A stretch of 34,087 nt of DNA from Hyphomicrobiales bacterium (GTDB lineage Bacteria; Pseudomonadota; Alphaproteobacteria; Rhizobiales; Xanthobacteraceae), in assembly GCA_019243195.1 (NCBI GenBank), contig JAFAUQ010000013.1, positions 1 to 34,087 on the forward strand. Direction: 5' to 3'. The first letter of the stretch is position 1. Every line of letters begins with the position of its first letter. A program made the translations under genes and the position numbers. The notes below the pieces were generated by a model that saw only the letters and a program-made list of their open reading frames with translations, had not been told where the DNA came from and did no database searches. Positions 8,097 to 16,771 of this stretch are shown here, piece by piece.

Positions 8097-8360
8097 TCAC
8101 TTTCCCTTCGGCGCCTGCGCTGCGCCGGGAGACGTGGCTTGCATGTTCGGCGGGGTTTCGCCCTGCGGACTTTCCGGCGGCGCGCCGCCCGAACCGGTGT
8201 TGACCGGGCCCGTCTGCCCTTGCGGGGACGACTGTTGCTTGCCTTGCGCCTGAGCACCGGAGGCAGTGCCGGTCTGCGCCTGCGTTGCGCCGATGGCACA
8301 AACCATCGCGACCGCAGCGCAGGCCACCGCAAGTCTGCCGCCGAGCGTGATAGCGGGCAT
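8097..8360 (-). CDS. Small exported Gln/Gly/Pro-rich protein
   Basis: 87 residues. A signal peptide (LAVACAAVAMVCAIGATQAQ) is followed by a low-complexity Gln/Gly/Ser/Pro tail with no cysteines. ATG 8360 is chosen as it starts the signal peptide and lies at a proper distance from the EcfG-like promoter at 8406-8430; a longer frame to 8456 crosses that promoter. No domain is recognised. Confidence 0.6.
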   Translation of the reverse strand: MPAITLGGRLAVACAAVAMVCAIGATQAQTGTASGAQAQGKQQSSPQGQTGPVNTGSGGAPPESPQGETPPNMQATSPGAAQAPKGK

Positions 8361-8405
8361 GAAAAATCCCCGTCGTGACGCGCGGCCTTGCGCCGCGCCC
8401 ACGAC

Positions 8406-8430
8406 AACTGTGTCAGCAAGGCGAAGTTCC
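8406..8430 (-). promoter_or_regulatory. EcfG-like promoter
   Basis: On the minus strand GGAAC (8430-8426), 17 bases, then GTT (8408-8406). The base before GTT is A instead of the usual C. It lies about 46 bases upstream of the start at 8360. Confidence 0.5.
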
Positions 8431-8471
8431 ATCATCGACCGACCCTGACCGGTCACCGGTGACGAAACTGA

Positions 8472-8499
8472 GAGTGATCATTCCTCGGTTTGATCACTC
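8472..8499 (-). terminator. Hairpin after the hsp20 operon
   Basis: Perfect 9-bp inverted repeat GAGTGATCA/TGATCACTC with a 10-base loop, three bases beyond the hsp20 stop codon. There is no T-run on the minus strand after it, so it is a weak intrinsic terminator or a 3'-end stabiliser. Confidence 0.5.
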
Positions 8500-8501
8500 A
8501 T

Positions 8502-8900
8502 TTACCCTACCTTGATCTTGCGCGGCTTTGCCTTTTCCGCCTTCGGCAATAGCAGAGTGATCACGCCGTCCTGAATATCCGCGCTGATCCGCTCCTGGTC
8601 AATCTTGCTCGAGAGCTGAAAGCTGCGCGCGTAGTTGCCGACGTTGTACTCCGTGTATACCGGCGTGAGCCCCTGATATTTGGAGAAATCGACCTGCCCG
8701 TCGATGGTGAGCACGTCGTTCTCCACCCGCACCTCGACGCCGCCCTTCTCGACCCCCGGCATTTCCAGGATCACCTTGAGCGCGTCCTGCGTCTCGAAAA
8801 TGTCGGTCACCGGAAGGTAACGCCGTGCGGGCGTCGTGCTCTCGGGTTTCTTATCGACCTCGCGCTTTTGCTGCACCTGCAGTTCTGTTTCGTTTGCCAT
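8502..8900 (-). CDS. Small heat shock protein Hsp20 (second of pair)
   Basis: 132-residue alpha-crystallin-domain chaperone that holds unfolding proteins in the cytoplasm. The N-terminal arm is short and charged. The alpha-crystallin domain runs from about residue 33 (DIFETQDALKVILEMPGVEK) to DGVITLLLPKAE. The family A-x-x-x-x-G-V-L motif appears here as ADIQDGVITLLLPK. The tail ends KPRKIKV, an IxV-like C-terminal motif. GGGAGAG precedes the ATG. It starts 18 bases after the other hsp20 gene, so the two are co-transcribed and may form hetero-oligomers. Confidence 0.95.
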   Translation of the reverse strand: MANETELQVQQKREVDKKPESTTPARRYLPVTDIFETQDALKVILEMPGVEKGGVEVRVENDVLTIDGQVDFSKYQGLTPVYTEYNVGNYARSFQLSSKIDQERISADIQDGVITLLLPKAEKAKPRKIKVG

Positions 8901-8918
8901 AGCCGTCTCTCCCGCACG

Positions 8919-9344
8919 TTATTTGATTTTGATCGTGCGCGGTTTCTGGCTCTCCGCGCGCGGAATGAACAGCGCCAGCACGCCGTCGCGGTACTCCGCC
9001 TGAATGCCGTCCGGATCGATCTCGATCGGCACCGAGAGGGTGCGGTCGAATACGCCGGAGACGCGTTCGCGGCGGTGCATGCTCGCGCCCGCGCCATAGT
9101 CGATCGTTTTGCGGCCGGAGATGCGGATGGTGTTCTCTTTCGCCTCCATCTGCAGGTCGGCCTTGTCCACCCCCGGTAATTCAACGACGGCGACGAAATC
9201 GTCGCCCTTCTGGAAGATGTTGATCGGGGGATAGCTGCCCATGGCGGTGGTGCGGGCGCCCATCCAGTCGCTCGCCAGATGGGCGTCGAGCGCCCGCTGC
9301 AGCGAGAACAAGGCCTCGAACGGGTCGTTGAAGCTCGGCATCAT
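8919..9344 (-). CDS. Small heat shock protein Hsp20 (first of pair)
   Basis: 142 residues with a longer N-terminal arm (FNDPFEALFSLQRALDAHL) of the rhizobial class. The alpha-crystallin domain runs from INIFQKGDDFVAVVELPGVD to DGVLALFIPRAE, with a C-terminal KPRTIKIK IxI-like motif. Two consecutive ATGs (9344, 9341) are possible starts; 9344 has GAGGAGG six bases upstream. An open frame extending to 9476 runs through the leader hairpins and is not protein-like. The leader can fold to hide the ribosome site, suggesting heat control at translation. Confidence 0.95.
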   Translation of the reverse strand: MMPSFNDPFEALFSLQRALDAHLASDWMGARTTAMGSYPPINIFQKGDDFVAVVELPGVDKADLQMEAKENTIRISGRKTIDYGAGASMHRRERVSGVFDRTLSVPIEIDPDGIQAEYRDGVLALFIPRAESQKPRTIKIK

Positions 9345-9350
9345 GCATAC

Positions 9351-9390
9351 CTCCTCGCGCGAGCCGTCCACGGGCTCGCCGGTTGAAGAA
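9351..9390 (-). promoter_or_regulatory. Candidate RNA thermometer in the hsp20 leader
   Basis: In the minus-strand transcript UUCUUC (9390-9385) can pair with GAGGAG of the Shine-Dalgarno (9356-9351), including two G-U pairs. The pairing is closed by a strong 7-bp GC hairpin GCGAGCC/GGCUCGC (9379-9373 with 9365-9359). A weak helix masking the ribosome site next to a stable stem is the layout of rhizobial ROSE-type thermometers, although the ROSE UYGCU signature is not obvious. Confidence 0.45.
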
Positions 9391-9395
9391 TCTCG

Positions 9396-9419
9396 GAGCC
9401 GCGCTGTCAGGCGCGGCTC
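9396..9419 (-). terminator. GC hairpin between the 120-aa gene and hsp20
   Basis: Perfect 9-bp stem GAGCCGCGC/GCGCGGCTC with a 6-base loop, eight bases after the stop codon of the upstream gene. No T-run follows. It may be a terminator or attenuator, or the first stem of the hsp20 leader. Confidence 0.4.
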
Positions 9420-9427
9420 GGCTGGGG

Positions 9428-9790
9428 TTAGGCCGTCAGCCCGTGGTCCGGTCCGGCGTCGCCGCGCGTCCGGCACGGGCGCAACCGGCGGCGCAGACGC
9501 GAGGGTTGCGCCCCAAACGCCCGCGCCTCCCGATCAAGGTCGCGCAGGGCTTCCAGGATTTCATCGACGCTGACCGGCTGGCGGCCGCCGGGCGCGCAGC
9601 GCAGCGCCGGGGCGGCCTCGACCGCGCAGGCATCGGACGCCCAGGAGGCGAGGATCGCGCGCTTTTCGTTGACCGTGAGATCGGGGTCGGCGAGCACGTG
9701 GCGCGGATGTTCGAAGGCCTGCGCCGGATGGAGCAGGTCGTCGAGATCGAACGACGGGGAAGGCGTGGGAAGGTGGTCGAAGTTTTTCAT
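9428..9790 (-). CDS. Conserved hypothetical protein beside hsp20
   Basis: 120 residues. I recognise it as a conserved rhizobial hypothetical that often lies next to hsp20. Its core contains LLHPAQAFEHPRHVLADPD and then LTVNEKRAILASWASDACAV, followed by a linker and VSVDEILEALRDLDREA. No function is known. ATG 9790 has GAGG eight bases upstream; a GTG at 9796 is also possible. The C-terminal tail is Arg/Ala-rich. It may be transcribed with the hsp20 pair through the 9396-9419 hairpin. Confidence 0.8.
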   Translation of the reverse strand: MKNFDHLPTPSPSFDLDDLLHPAQAFEHPRHVLADPDLTVNEKRAILASWASDACAVEAAPALRCAPGGRQPVSVDEILEALRDLDREARAFGAQPSRLRRRLRPCRTRGDAGPDHGLTA

Positions 9791-10003
9791 AGCCACATCC
9801 TCGGCTGAGCAACATGGTTACGAAGGCGTGCCGGTCTTATGCTGGAGCATGGCCCGGCATCCGCACCGGGCCCCGCAGGCGCCCGGCGGCCACGATTTGG
9901 TTGGGCCCCTGAATTTTTCAAGAGGGAACGAATTTCGAACGTCGCTCCGTTTGTTTGTTGCGGCTCCCGTGGCGGCTTTGTGGGGCCTTGCGTTTGTCCA
10001 AAA

Positions 10004-10031
10004 ATGGAGTACATTATCCATATATGGAGTA
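10004..10031. promoter_or_regulatory. Probable autoregulatory operator of the Xre/RES pair
   Basis: Direct repeats ATGGAGTA at 10004-10011 and 10024-10031 are exactly 20 bp (two helical turns) apart. They overlap the perfect palindrome TCCATATATGGA (10017-10028). The block is AT-rich in a GC-rich setting and ends four bases before the antitoxin ATG. Operators of this type are typical of antitoxin-repressed toxin-antitoxin operons. Confidence 0.55.
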
Positions 10032-10034
10032 ACC

Positions 10035-10481
10035 ATGCCGCGTCGCGCAGCCAAGCGTTATCCCGTCGGCTCCCATGCGGCGGTGACCGGGGTCGGCCGC
10101 CGGGCCGATCCCGAGGTCCGCCGGCGCATGTCCGCGCCAGCCATGCGCACGTTCCTGAACGCGGCGCAGGCCTGGAGCTTGAGCGTCGGAGAGCAGCGCG
10201 CGCTGCTCGGGTGGCCGGCCCCCGCGACCTATTACAAATACAAAGCCGGCGACATCGGCACGCTCTCCTACGATACGCTCACGCGTATCTCTCTGGTGCT
10301 GGGCATCTACAAGGCGCTGCATGTACTTTACCCGGACAATGGGCTGGCCGACGGTTGGGTGAAGCTTCCTAATAACAATCCGCTGTTCGGCGGCAAGCCG
10401 GCCCTCTCTCTTATGCTCGATGGCGGCATCGACGGCCTCGCGCAAACGCGCCGTCTGCTCGATGCTCGGGTAGCCGGCTGA
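10035..10481 (+). CDS. Xre/MbcA/ParS-family antitoxin
   Basis: 148 residues. A basic N-terminus precedes a helix-turn-helix region (about 40-90, around RTFLNAAQAWSLSVGEQRAL and later YDTLTRISLVLGIY). The C-terminal DUF2384 toxin-binding domain (about 92-148) shows the diagnostic NNNPLFGGKPALSLMLDGG followed by GLAQTRRLLDA. It neutralises the RES toxin encoded next and probably represses the operon by binding the site at 10004-10031. ATG 10035 is chosen as the frame upstream reads through the operator and lacks similarity. Its stop TGA is immediately followed by the toxin start. Confidence 0.92.
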   Translation: MPRRAAKRYPVGSHAAVTGVGRRADPEVRRRMSAPAMRTFLNAAQAWSLSVGEQRALLGWPAPATYYKYKAGDIGTLSYDTLTRISLVLGIYKALHVLYPDNGLADGWVKLPNNNPLFGGKPALSLMLDGGIDGLAQTRRLLDARVAG

Positions 10482-11156
10482 TTGACAGACGCGCTACTCG
10501 CCGCAATTCGGCTGCGCGATACTCACCGGCTTGTGCCAAGTCGGTATCCGCCGGTTGGTATCTTTGATGCCATAGCGTCGCCCGAAGATCTGCTGGCGAT
10601 CATCGATCTCGAGGGCTGGACCGATGACCGTATTTCGGCCGAATTGGGCGTGATCCGCGCCATACCCGCCGAGGAATGGGCCCTGGGGCCGATGGCCAGC
10701 GTCATCATGGCCGCGTTCTGCCATCCCGATCCGCGCGGTGCGCGCTTCAACGATGCTCACCTCGGCGCATGGTACGCAGCGCGAGCGTTGGAAACGGCGC
10801 ACGCGGAGGTGATTCATCACCGCACGCGCGAGCTGGAGGAAATCGGCTTGCTTGATGCGCGCGTGCACATGCGCCAGTATTTGGCCGATCTGGATGGCGA
10901 ATTTCATGACATACGAGACGACGACCCCGCCTTCGACCCGCTCTATCTGCCCGACAGCTACGAAGCCTCGCAGGCTTTTGCGGCGCGCCTGCGCGCCGCT
11001 GGATCAAATGGCGTGCTTTACCGCAGCGTGCGTCACGCCGGCGGTGAGTGCGTCGCGTGCTTTCGTCCGCGCGTCGTGACCAACGTGCGGCCGGGGGCCC
11101 ATTTCGAGTATCGCTGGTCGGGAGCCCCTACGCCGATGGTTACGCGCCTCGCGTAG
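10482..11156 (+). CDS. RES-domain toxin (NAD+-degrading family)
   Basis: 224 residues of the RES family; characterised members (such as MbcT) deplete NAD+ and arrest growth. Conserved features are the N-terminal HRLVPSRYPP arginine region (about 15-24), GARFN around R88, the WYAARALETAHAE helix (Y98, E104), and SNGVLYRSVR near 175-184 with a serine candidate. The start is TTG at 10482, directly abutting the antitoxin TGA, with no other start nearby; a rare start codon would keep toxin output low relative to antitoxin. The 3' end overlaps the opposite-strand gene remnant by 17 bases. Confidence 0.9.
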   Translation: MTDALLAAIRLRDTHRLVPSRYPPVGIFDAIASPEDLLAIIDLEGWTDDRISAELGVIRAIPAEEWALGPMASVIMAAFCHPDPRGARFNDAHLGAWYAARALETAHAEVIHHRTRELEEIGLLDARVHMRQYLADLDGEFHDIRDDDPAFDPLYLPDSYEASQAFAARLRAAGSNGVLYRSVRHAGGECVACFRPRVVTNVRPGAHFEYRWSGAPTPMVTRLA

Positions 11157-11565
11157 TTTCCTGAGCGCGCGCGCCGTTCGCATGCTCGAGCACGGTCTGC
11201 AACGCGCTTTCGATCGAGCGCGGCTCTATGCCGAGCGCTGCGAATCCGGCGCAATCGGGAGCAGCCACGTTGTCGACTTCCATCAACTGGACCTGGTTTA
11301 GGGTGAGGGGAGGGTGCGGCAGCATCTCGGCGGGAAGGGCGAGTGCCTTCCACAGCCCGAACGGCACCGGCACCAGCATGCGCTCGACCCCGAGATGGGC
11401 GCAGATCGTGCGCAGCAAATTCTCGAACGTGTAGATGCGCGGGCCGGCCAGTTCGTACATCGGCTCGCACGCCTGCGCCGCCAAGGCGGTGACGATTGCC
11501 TGTGCGATATCCTCGACGTTTACCGGCTGCACGCGCGTGCGGCCAGCAGGTTCCGTGATGGAGAT
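11140..11565 (-). pseudogene. 5'-truncated SDR/NDUFA9-like NAD(P)-epimerase remnant
   Basis: About 140 residues match only the C-terminal half of complex-I-associated NDUFA9-like (atypical SDR) proteins: TRVQPVNVEDIAQAIVTAL, YELAGPRIYTFENLL and the LPAEMLPHPPLTLNQVQLM region. Full-length relatives are roughly 300 residues and start with a Rossmann GxxGxxG, which is missing. At the break the frame enters the family C palindrome, which supplies the apparent first residues (LRFARND) and a TTG start. A deletion or rearrangement with the palindrome at the junction is the simplest explanation. It is probably non-functional. Confidence 0.75.
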
Positions 11566-11647
11566 GTCATTGCGAGCGAAGCGAAGCAATCCAGGGCGTC
11601 ACGTGCGGCCCCTGGATTGCTTCGGCCCTGCGGGCCTCGCAATGACG
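11566..11647. repeat. Intergenic palindrome, family C (copy 2)
   Basis: Same arms as copy 1: GTCATTGCGAG at the left and CTCGCAATGACG at the right, with inner CAATCCAGG/CCTGGATTG. It lies exactly between the broken 5' end of the epimerase remnant and the end of the Rieske oxygenase gene. Confidence 0.9.
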
Positions 11648-11652
11648 GCGCT

Positions 11653-12987
11653 TTACTCCGCGGCGCGCAGCGGCACGGCCGACGGATGCACCGCCGCTGC
11701 GAGCTTCTTGGCGTAAACCTCCTGCCACGGATGCTCGCCGTCGCTGTGCAAATATCCGCTGCGCACCGAGCGGAACACGTCGGGATCCACCGAGCCGGGG
11801 GGAGCGACACCCTTCTCGCGCAGCGCGCGCGCCGCCATCAGCAGGCGCCGGCGCGTGCGCGTGATCATTTGATCGGACGGGGCGAGGTGCTCGAACGTGT
11901 GGTCGGTGACCGGCCCCATGCTCTCGGTGATCGCCTGGTCTTGCAAATGGATGCCGTCGATGCCGCTGTAGATCGTGTTGTTGCGCTGCGCCTCGCGGTC
12001 CATCGTCCAGTCGTTGCCGGCGTTCGCGGCAAGCCGCCAGCGGCCGAGCCAGTCGGTGGTGTTGGGCAGGAATTTGTTGCCGCGTCCGGCCCCGCCGATC
12101 GGCGAGCCGTCCTTATAGGCCGGCGTCGGCTGCGTGATCGACGATTCGCCGCGCTTCCACCACAAATAAAAAAACATCGTGTGGCCGTCGTCGAGCGGCA
12201 CCCACGCGCGCGCGTGCACGTGGCTGGCAAATTCGCCGTTGGGCGCGAACGTCCAGAACGGGAAACCGAAGCTCGCAAAACGCCAATACGTGCGCCCCGC
12301 CCCAGCCGGCCGGTACGCTCCATACTGCGTGCCCCAGGGCGTGTCGGCAATGTGATATTGCGGTGCGCGGTCGGTGATGGTGTTGTGGATCGGACCGTCC
12401 TCGGGCACCTCGTCGGGCTCGACGTGACCGGCGTGCAGAAAGCCGAAGTGCGACGTGTCGATCTCGCCTTCCAGCGCCTGCAGATAATTACAGTCGCGCT
12501 GGACCAGGGCGAGCCCGATCTCGCTCTCGGGCACGTCGAGAATCTCAAATCCCGGCAGCGGCGGCGTCGCGTGCTCGGCGCCCATGTAAACCCACACGAG
12601 GCCGGCGCGCTCGACCACCCGATAGGCCTTGGCCTTGACCTTGTGTTTGAAATCCTGCTGCGGGATCACGCTCGGCATGTCGAGGCAGTTGCCCTCAACG
12701 TCGTATTTCCAGCCGTGATAGATGCAGCGGATGCCGCCTTCCTCGTTGCGGCCGAGGAACAGCGACGCGCAGCGGTGCGGGCAGCGGTGATCCATCACGC
12801 CGACGCGGCCCGCGCTGTCGCGGAACGCGATCAGCTTCTCGCCCAGCAGCATCAGCCGCATGGGCGCGCCGTCGCGCTCGAGTTCGGCGGACTTCGCCGC
12901 CGGCAGCCAATAGCGCCGCATCAGGTCGCCCATGATGGTGCCGGGCCCGATCTGCGTGAGTTCCCGGCTTTCGCGCTCCGTGGTCAT
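11653..12987 (-). CDS. Rieske non-haem iron oxygenase, alpha-subunit type
   Basis: 444 residues. The Rieske [2Fe-2S] domain has C69-x-H71 and C88-x2-H91 (RCPHRCASLFLGRN, CIYHGWKYD). The catalytic domain carries the mononuclear iron motif EIDTSHFGFLH with D177, H180 and H185. This is the oxygenase component of phthalate-4,5-dioxygenase-like alpha-only systems that hydroxylate or demethylate aromatic substrates with electrons from a separate reductase, which is not in the window. The start at 12987 has GGAG seven bases upstream. It lies 23 bases downstream of the HxlR regulator gene and is likely co-transcribed. The substrate is unknown. Confidence 0.92.
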   Translation of the reverse strand: MTTERESRELTQIGPGTIMGDLMRRYWLPAAKSAELERDGAPMRLMLLGEKLIAFRDSAGRVGVMDHRCPHRCASLFLGRNEEGGIRCIYHGWKYDVEGNCLDMPSVIPQQDFKHKVKAKAYRVVERAGLVWVYMGAEHATPPLPGFEILDVPESEIGLALVQRDCNYLQALEGEIDTSHFGFLHAGHVEPDEVPEDGPIHNTITDRAPQYHIADTPWGTQYGAYRPAGAGRTYWRFASFGFPFWTFAPNGEFASHVHARAWVPLDDGHTMFFYLWWKRGESSITQPTPAYKDGSPIGGAGRGNKFLPNTTDWLGRWRLAANAGNDWTMDREAQRNNTIYSGIDGIHLQDQAITESMGPVTDHTFEHLAPSDQMITRTRRRLLMAARALREKGVAPPGSVDPDVFRSVRSGYLHSDGEHPWQEVYAKKLAAAVHPSAVPLRAAE

Positions 12988-13010
12988 TTTGTTTCTCCTG
13001 ATAAAGTGGC

Positions 13011-13346
13011 TCAGCGCGACGGTCGGCCGTGCGTCAAGCCCCATTCCGCCAGGGCGTTGAGCGCCGGAATGAGCGTGCGGCCGAAATCGGTGAACGCATA
13101 TTCGGTCGCCAGCACCGCGCCTTCATGAAACTCGCGTCGGGATACGATCCCGTCGGCTTCGAGCGCGCGCAGATCGGCGGCCAGCACTTTTTCGGAGATC
13201 GCCGGGATCTCGCGCTTGAGTTCGCCGAAGCGGCGCGGCCCCACGCGCAATTCGCACAAGATCGACGGCTTCCATTTGCCGGAGATGACCTCGAGGGCCG
13301 CATTGACCGGACAATCGATTGTTCGCTCGGCAACCTGTTCGACCAT
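13011..13346 (-). CDS. HxlR-family transcriptional regulator
   Basis: 111-residue winged-helix DNA-binding protein with the HxlR core: CPVNAALEVISGKWKPSIL, then LRVGPRRFGELKREIPAIS, then LRALEADGIVSRREF. HxlR proteins sense aldehydes, quinones or aromatics and control nearby catabolic genes. C12 in the family's usual Cys position is present. ATG 13346 follows AGGTG; a longer frame to 13595 would run through the divergent cytochrome gene. It heads the Rieske operon and probably controls both directions from the 83-base divergent promoter region. Confidence 0.92.
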   Translation of the reverse strand: MVEQVAERTIDCPVNAALEVISGKWKPSILCELRVGPRRFGELKREIPAISEKVLAADLRALEADGIVSRREFHEGAVLATEYAFTDFGRTLIPALNALAEWGLTHGRPSR

Positions 13347-13371
13347 CGCCGCACCTGCCTGCGCGTGAGCC

Positions 13372-13387
13372 CTTACCAACGCGTAAG
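13372..13387. promoter_or_regulatory. Candidate HxlR operator
   Basis: Inverted repeat CTTAC-N6-GTAAG centred in the short region between hxlR and the divergent cytochrome gene. The position fits a shared operator. It is the only clear dyad there, but no binding consensus is known for this regulator. Confidence 0.35.
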
Positions 13388-13429
13388 TCCTTGCGAACGA
13401 CGCGCGTTCGCTACAGGTTCGAGCATACC

Positions 13430-14017
13430 ATGTTCGCGCGGGGGTGCCATGTGGGCGTCGGACGACTCTGCTTAACGCTGCCGGTCGCGGCGATCGTCGC
13501 GATGGTATCTGGCGCGGCCGCGCAGGACGCAAAAGACCCGCGCTCGGTGGCGCTGGCCGCTTATGATCGTATTGCGACCGTGCTGCAGAGCCCACGGTGC
13601 ATCAACTGTCACCCTCGTGGCGACCGGCCGACCCAGGCGGACGACCGGCACGTGCATGGCATGAACGTTCAGCGCGGTGCGGACAACACCGGCGTGGCGG
13701 CCATGCGCTGCTCGACCTGCCATCAGGCGCACAACAACGATTTGGCCGGCGTGCCCGGCGCACCGCATTGGCACTTGGCACCCCGCTCGATGGGGTGGGC
13801 CGGCCTGAGCAAGGGCGAGCAATGCCGCGTGCTGCTTGACCCGCGCAACAACGGCGGGCGCGGCGTACCTGAACTCGTCGCTCACATGACGGGCGATGCG
13901 CTCGTCCTCTGGGCGTGGTCGCCGGGACGCGGCCGCATGCCGCCGCCGCTTTCCATCGAGGAAATGAAAATCGCACTGGAACAATGGGCGGCGGCCGGCG
14001 CGCCCTGTCCGGAATAA
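13430..14017 (+). CDS. Exported dihaem c-type cytochrome of a molybdenum hydroxylase operon
   Basis: 195 residues. A signal peptide ends around AAAQ (residue 32). Two haem c sites follow, CINCH (57-61) and CSTCH (94-98), with many other histidines. Similar small cytochromes are annotated as an isoquinoline 1-oxidoreductase-associated subunit in Bradyrhizobium-like genomes. It likely carries electrons from the periplasmic molybdenum hydroxylase encoded next to the respiratory chain. The ATG at 13430 is followed by the hydrophobic core; a frame opening at 13319 overlaps hxlR. It starts an operon with 16 bases to the next gene. Confidence 0.85.
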   Translation: MFARGCHVGVGRLCLTLPVAAIVAMVSGAAAQDAKDPRSVALAAYDRIATVLQSPRCINCHPRGDRPTQADDRHVHGMNVQRGADNTGVAAMRCSTCHQAHNNDLAGVPGAPHWHLAPRSMGWAGLSKGEQCRVLLDPRNNGGRGVPELVAHMTGDALVLWAWSPGRGRMPPPLSIEEMKIALEQWAAAGAPCPE

Positions 14018-14033
14018 ACAAACGGAGTTTTGC

Positions 14034-16208
14034 ATGCTTGCAGAATCGCAGCTTTCCCGCCGCGATGTAATCAACGGCCTTGCCGCCGGCGCAGTCGTGC
14101 TCGTCGCCGGACGGCTCGCGCCGACGCAAGTCTTCGCGCAGGCGGCGGCCGCGGCCGGCACTGCGCTCAACGCGTGGGTTGCGATCGCGCCGGACGGAAT
14201 AGTGACCCTGCAGTGCGCCCATTCCGAGATGGGACAGGGAATCATGACCACCTTCGCGGCGATCATCGCCGACGAACTCGAGGCGGACTGGTCGAAATGC
14301 GAGGTCGTGTTCTCGCCTGTGGCGCCCGCCTATCGCCATCCCGTCTACAATTGGCAGTTCACCGGCAACGCGGAATCGATCCGCTCGTATCACGCACTCA
14401 TCCGCAAGATGGGCGCCGCCGCGCGCGAGATGCTGATCGCCGCGGCTGCCGACCGGATGCGCGTTCCGCCGAGCGACCTCGCCGCGCGCGAGGGCAGCGT
14501 GCGGCATCCGGGCAGCGGGCGCACGCTTGGCTACGGCGAACTCGCGGCGGCAGCCGCCGGAAAGCCGGTGCCGGCCGAGCCGCGCGTGAAGCCCGAGAGC
14601 GAGTGGCGGCTCGTCGGCGGCGGGCGTTCGCTGCCGCGTCGCGATATTCCGGCGAAGGTCGAGGGCAGCGCGATCTTCGGCATCGACGTGAAAGTGCCGG
14701 GCATGGTCTATGCAGCGATTGCGAGCGCGCCGACGCTCGGCGGCAAGATCGCCAACGTCGATCGGGCCTCTGTCGCCGGCACAGCGGGCGTGCTCGCGGT
14801 CGTGCCGCTCGACTATGCGGTGGCGGTGGTCGCCGAGCATTACTGGCAGGCGCGGCTTGCGCTCGAGAAACTGAAAGTGACCTGGCAGCCCGGTCCCGGC
14901 GGTTCGTTCGACGACGCGAACCTCGCCGCCATGTACGCGGCAGCCTTCGCCAGCGATGCCGGTTGGGCCACCGCGGAAGCGCACGGCGATGCGCCGGTCA
15001 CGCTATCCAGCGCCCAACGCGTCATCGAGGCGGAGTATCGCTCGCCCTGGCTCAGCCATGCGCCCATGGAGCCGATGAACGCCACGGTGTCGGTGACGAG
15101 CGACGGCGTGACGGTGTGGGCGCCGACGCAGGGCATGCAGATGACGCAGATCGTGCTCGCGAAGGTGCTCAACGTCGCGCCCGAGAAGATAACGGTCCAT
15201 CGCACGTTCCTGGGCGGCGGCTTCGGGCGGCGGCTGCTCGCCGATTTCGTCGCGCAGGCGGCGCTGTGCTCCAAGGCGGCGGGTCGGCCGGTAAAGCTTA
15301 TCTGGTCGCGCGAAGAGGACATCGGCCGCGACTGGTATCGTCCCGCCTTCCTCGATCATGCGCGCGCGGCGCTCGGTCCCGACGGGCTGCCCGCCGCGAT
15401 CCATCATCGGCTCGTCGCGCCATCGATTCTCGCGCCGGTATCGCCCGTGCCGGTCGAGCCCGGAACCGTCGATGGGCTCGCGGTCGAGAGCCTCGTCGAG
15501 CATCCCTACAAAATCGCCAACCGCCGCACCGATTATCACATGCTGCAGGTGCCGATCCCGACCATGGTGCTGCGCACCACCGGCCACGGACCCAACAACT
15601 TCGCGCTGGAATCTTTGATCGACGAGCTGGCACACGCGGCCGGGCAGGATCCTTATCAGTATCGGCGGCGTTTGCTCGCCGAAAATGCGGCGGCGCTCGC
15701 CGTCGTCGATCGCGCCGCCGCGCTCGCCGGCTGGGGCAAGGCCGAGGCCGGCCGTGTGCACGGCATGGCGTTTGCGGATTGCTTTGGGTCGTATCTGTGC
15801 CAAGTCGCGGAACTTTCGGTCATCGATGGTGCGATCAAGCTCCACAAGATGGTTTCAGTGTGCGATCCCGGCCGCGTGCTCGATCGCGTCAACGCCACCT
15901 CGCTGATCGAAGGCGGCGTGGTGTGGGGTCTGAGCGCCGCGCTCTACTCGGCCGTCACTTTCGCGAACGGCCACGTGCGGGAGCGCAATTTCGACGGCTT
16001 CCGCGTGGTGACGCTTCCCGACACGCCGGAACTGGTAACCGATTTTTTGCAGAATCGGCCGGCGATCGGCGGGCTTGGCGAGGTCGGTCCGGTATGCGTG
16101 CCGGCGGCGCTCGCCAACGCAGTGTTTGCGGCGACCGGGCGTCGCGTGCGCAGCTTGCCGCTTGCCCGCGAAGGCGTCTTCACCATCTACGGCAAAACTT
16201 TCAGCTGA
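14034..16208 (+). CDS. Molybdopterin-binding large subunit, xanthine dehydrogenase family (IorB-like)
   Basis: 724 residues. It starts with a twin-arginine signal ([19 protein letters not shown], cleavage near VFAQA), so the enzyme works in the periplasm after folding with its cofactor. Family motifs include [23 protein letters not shown] and [10 protein letters not shown], with the catalytic glutamate E683 in GGLGEVG near the C-terminus. IorB-type enzymes hydroxylate N-heterocycles or oxidise aldehydes using water as the oxygen source. CGGAG precedes the ATG. The small [2Fe-2S] subunit follows 8 bases after the stop. The true substrate is unknown. Confidence 0.92.
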   Translation: MLAESQLSRRDVINGLAAGAVVLVAGRLAPTQVFAQAAAAAGTALNAWVAIAPDGIVTLQCAHSEMGQGIMTTFAAIIADELEADWSKCEVVFSPVAPAYRHPVYNWQFTGNAESIRSYHALIRKMGAAAREMLIAAAADRMRVPPSDLAAREGSVRHPGSGRTLGYGELAAAAAGKPVPAEPRVKPESEWRLVGGGRSLPRRDIPAKVEGSAIFGIDVKVPGMVYAAIASAPTLGGKIANVDRASVAGTAGVLAVVPLDYAVAVVAEHYWQARLALEKLKVTWQPGPGGSFDDANLAAMYAAAFASDAGWATAEAHGDAPVTLSSAQRVIEAEYRSPWLSHAPMEPMNATVSVTSDGVTVWAPTQGMQMTQIVLAKVLNVAPEKITVHRTFLGGGFGRRLLADFVAQAALCSKAAGRPVKLIWSREEDIGRDWYRPAFLDHARAALGPDGLPAAIHHRLVAPSILAPVSPVPVEPGTVDGLAVESLVEHPYKIANRRTDYHMLQVPIPTMVLRTTGHGPNNFALESLIDELAHAAGQDPYQYRRRLLAENAAALAVVDRAAALAGWGKAEAGRVHGMAFADCFGSYLCQVAELSVIDGAIKLHKMVSVCDPGRVLDRVNATSLIEGGVVWGLSAALYSAVTFANGHVRERNFDGFRVVTLPDTPELVTDFLQNRPAIGGLGEVGPVCVPAALANAVFAATGRRVRSLPLAREGVFTIYGKTFS

Positions 16209-16216
16209 GAAATCCA

Positions 16217-16669
16217 ATGGCCAAATTCACCTTTACCCTTAACGGCGCGCCCGCGACGGTCGACATCGATCCTTCGACCCCGCTGCTGTGGGTGCTGCGC
16301 GATCACCTCGGCCTCACCGGAACGAAGTTCGGTTGCGGCGCGGCGCAATGCGGCGCCTGCACGGTCCACGTCGACGGCGAAGCGGTGCGCTCCTGCGTCT
16401 ACACGATCGACTCCGTCGAGGGCGCCGCGGTCACGACCATCGAGGGGCTGTCGAAGGACGGGTTGCACCGATTGCAGAAGGCATGGATCGAGCATCAGGT
16501 GCCGCAGTGCGGTTACTGCCAGCCGGGCTTCATCATGGCGGCGGCAGCCCTCATCGCCCAGCAGCCCAAGCCGAGCGACGCAGACATCGAGGCTTCGATC
16601 ACCAACATTTGCCGCTGCGGCACCTACGCCCGCATCAAACAGGCGATCCGCTCGGCCGTCATGCCGTAG
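16217..16669 (+). CDS. [2Fe-2S] subunit of the molybdenum hydroxylase (IorA-like)
   Basis: 150 residues with both iron-sulfur sites of the family. The plant-ferredoxin-type cluster uses C40, C45, C48 and C60 ([12 protein letters not shown]). The helical-domain cluster uses C98, C101, C132 and C134 ([16 protein letters not shown]). It passes electrons from the molybdenum centre to the cytochrome. It has no signal peptide, so it is probably carried out by the Tat signal of the large subunit. The last codon and the TAG stop lie within the family B repeat that flanks the RAYT, so the repeat defines the C-terminus. Confidence 0.95.
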   Translation: MAKFTFTLNGAPATVDIDPSTPLLWVLRDHLGLTGTKFGCGAAQCGACTVHVDGEAVRSCVYTIDSVEGAAVTTIEGLSKDGLHRLQKAWIEHQVPQCGYCQPGFIMAAAALIAQQPKPSDADIEASITNICRCGTYARIKQAIRSAVMP

Positions 16670-16706
16670 GGTGGGCTAAGCGCGCCGATGGGCGCGCGTG
16701 CCCACC
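16664..16706 (+). repeat. REP, family B, left of RAYT
   Basis: Starts CCGTAGGGTGGGCTAAG and contains the hairpin GCGCGCC/GGGCGCGC with GTGCCCACC at the end. It is identical over 43 bases to 17311-17353. The TAG near its start is the stop codon of the [2Fe-2S] subunit gene. Confidence 0.9.
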
Positions 16707-16771
16707 GAGAAAAAACAAACACAAATAAAATAGTGATGTACACGCAGTAAACAAAATGATGATATTCCACC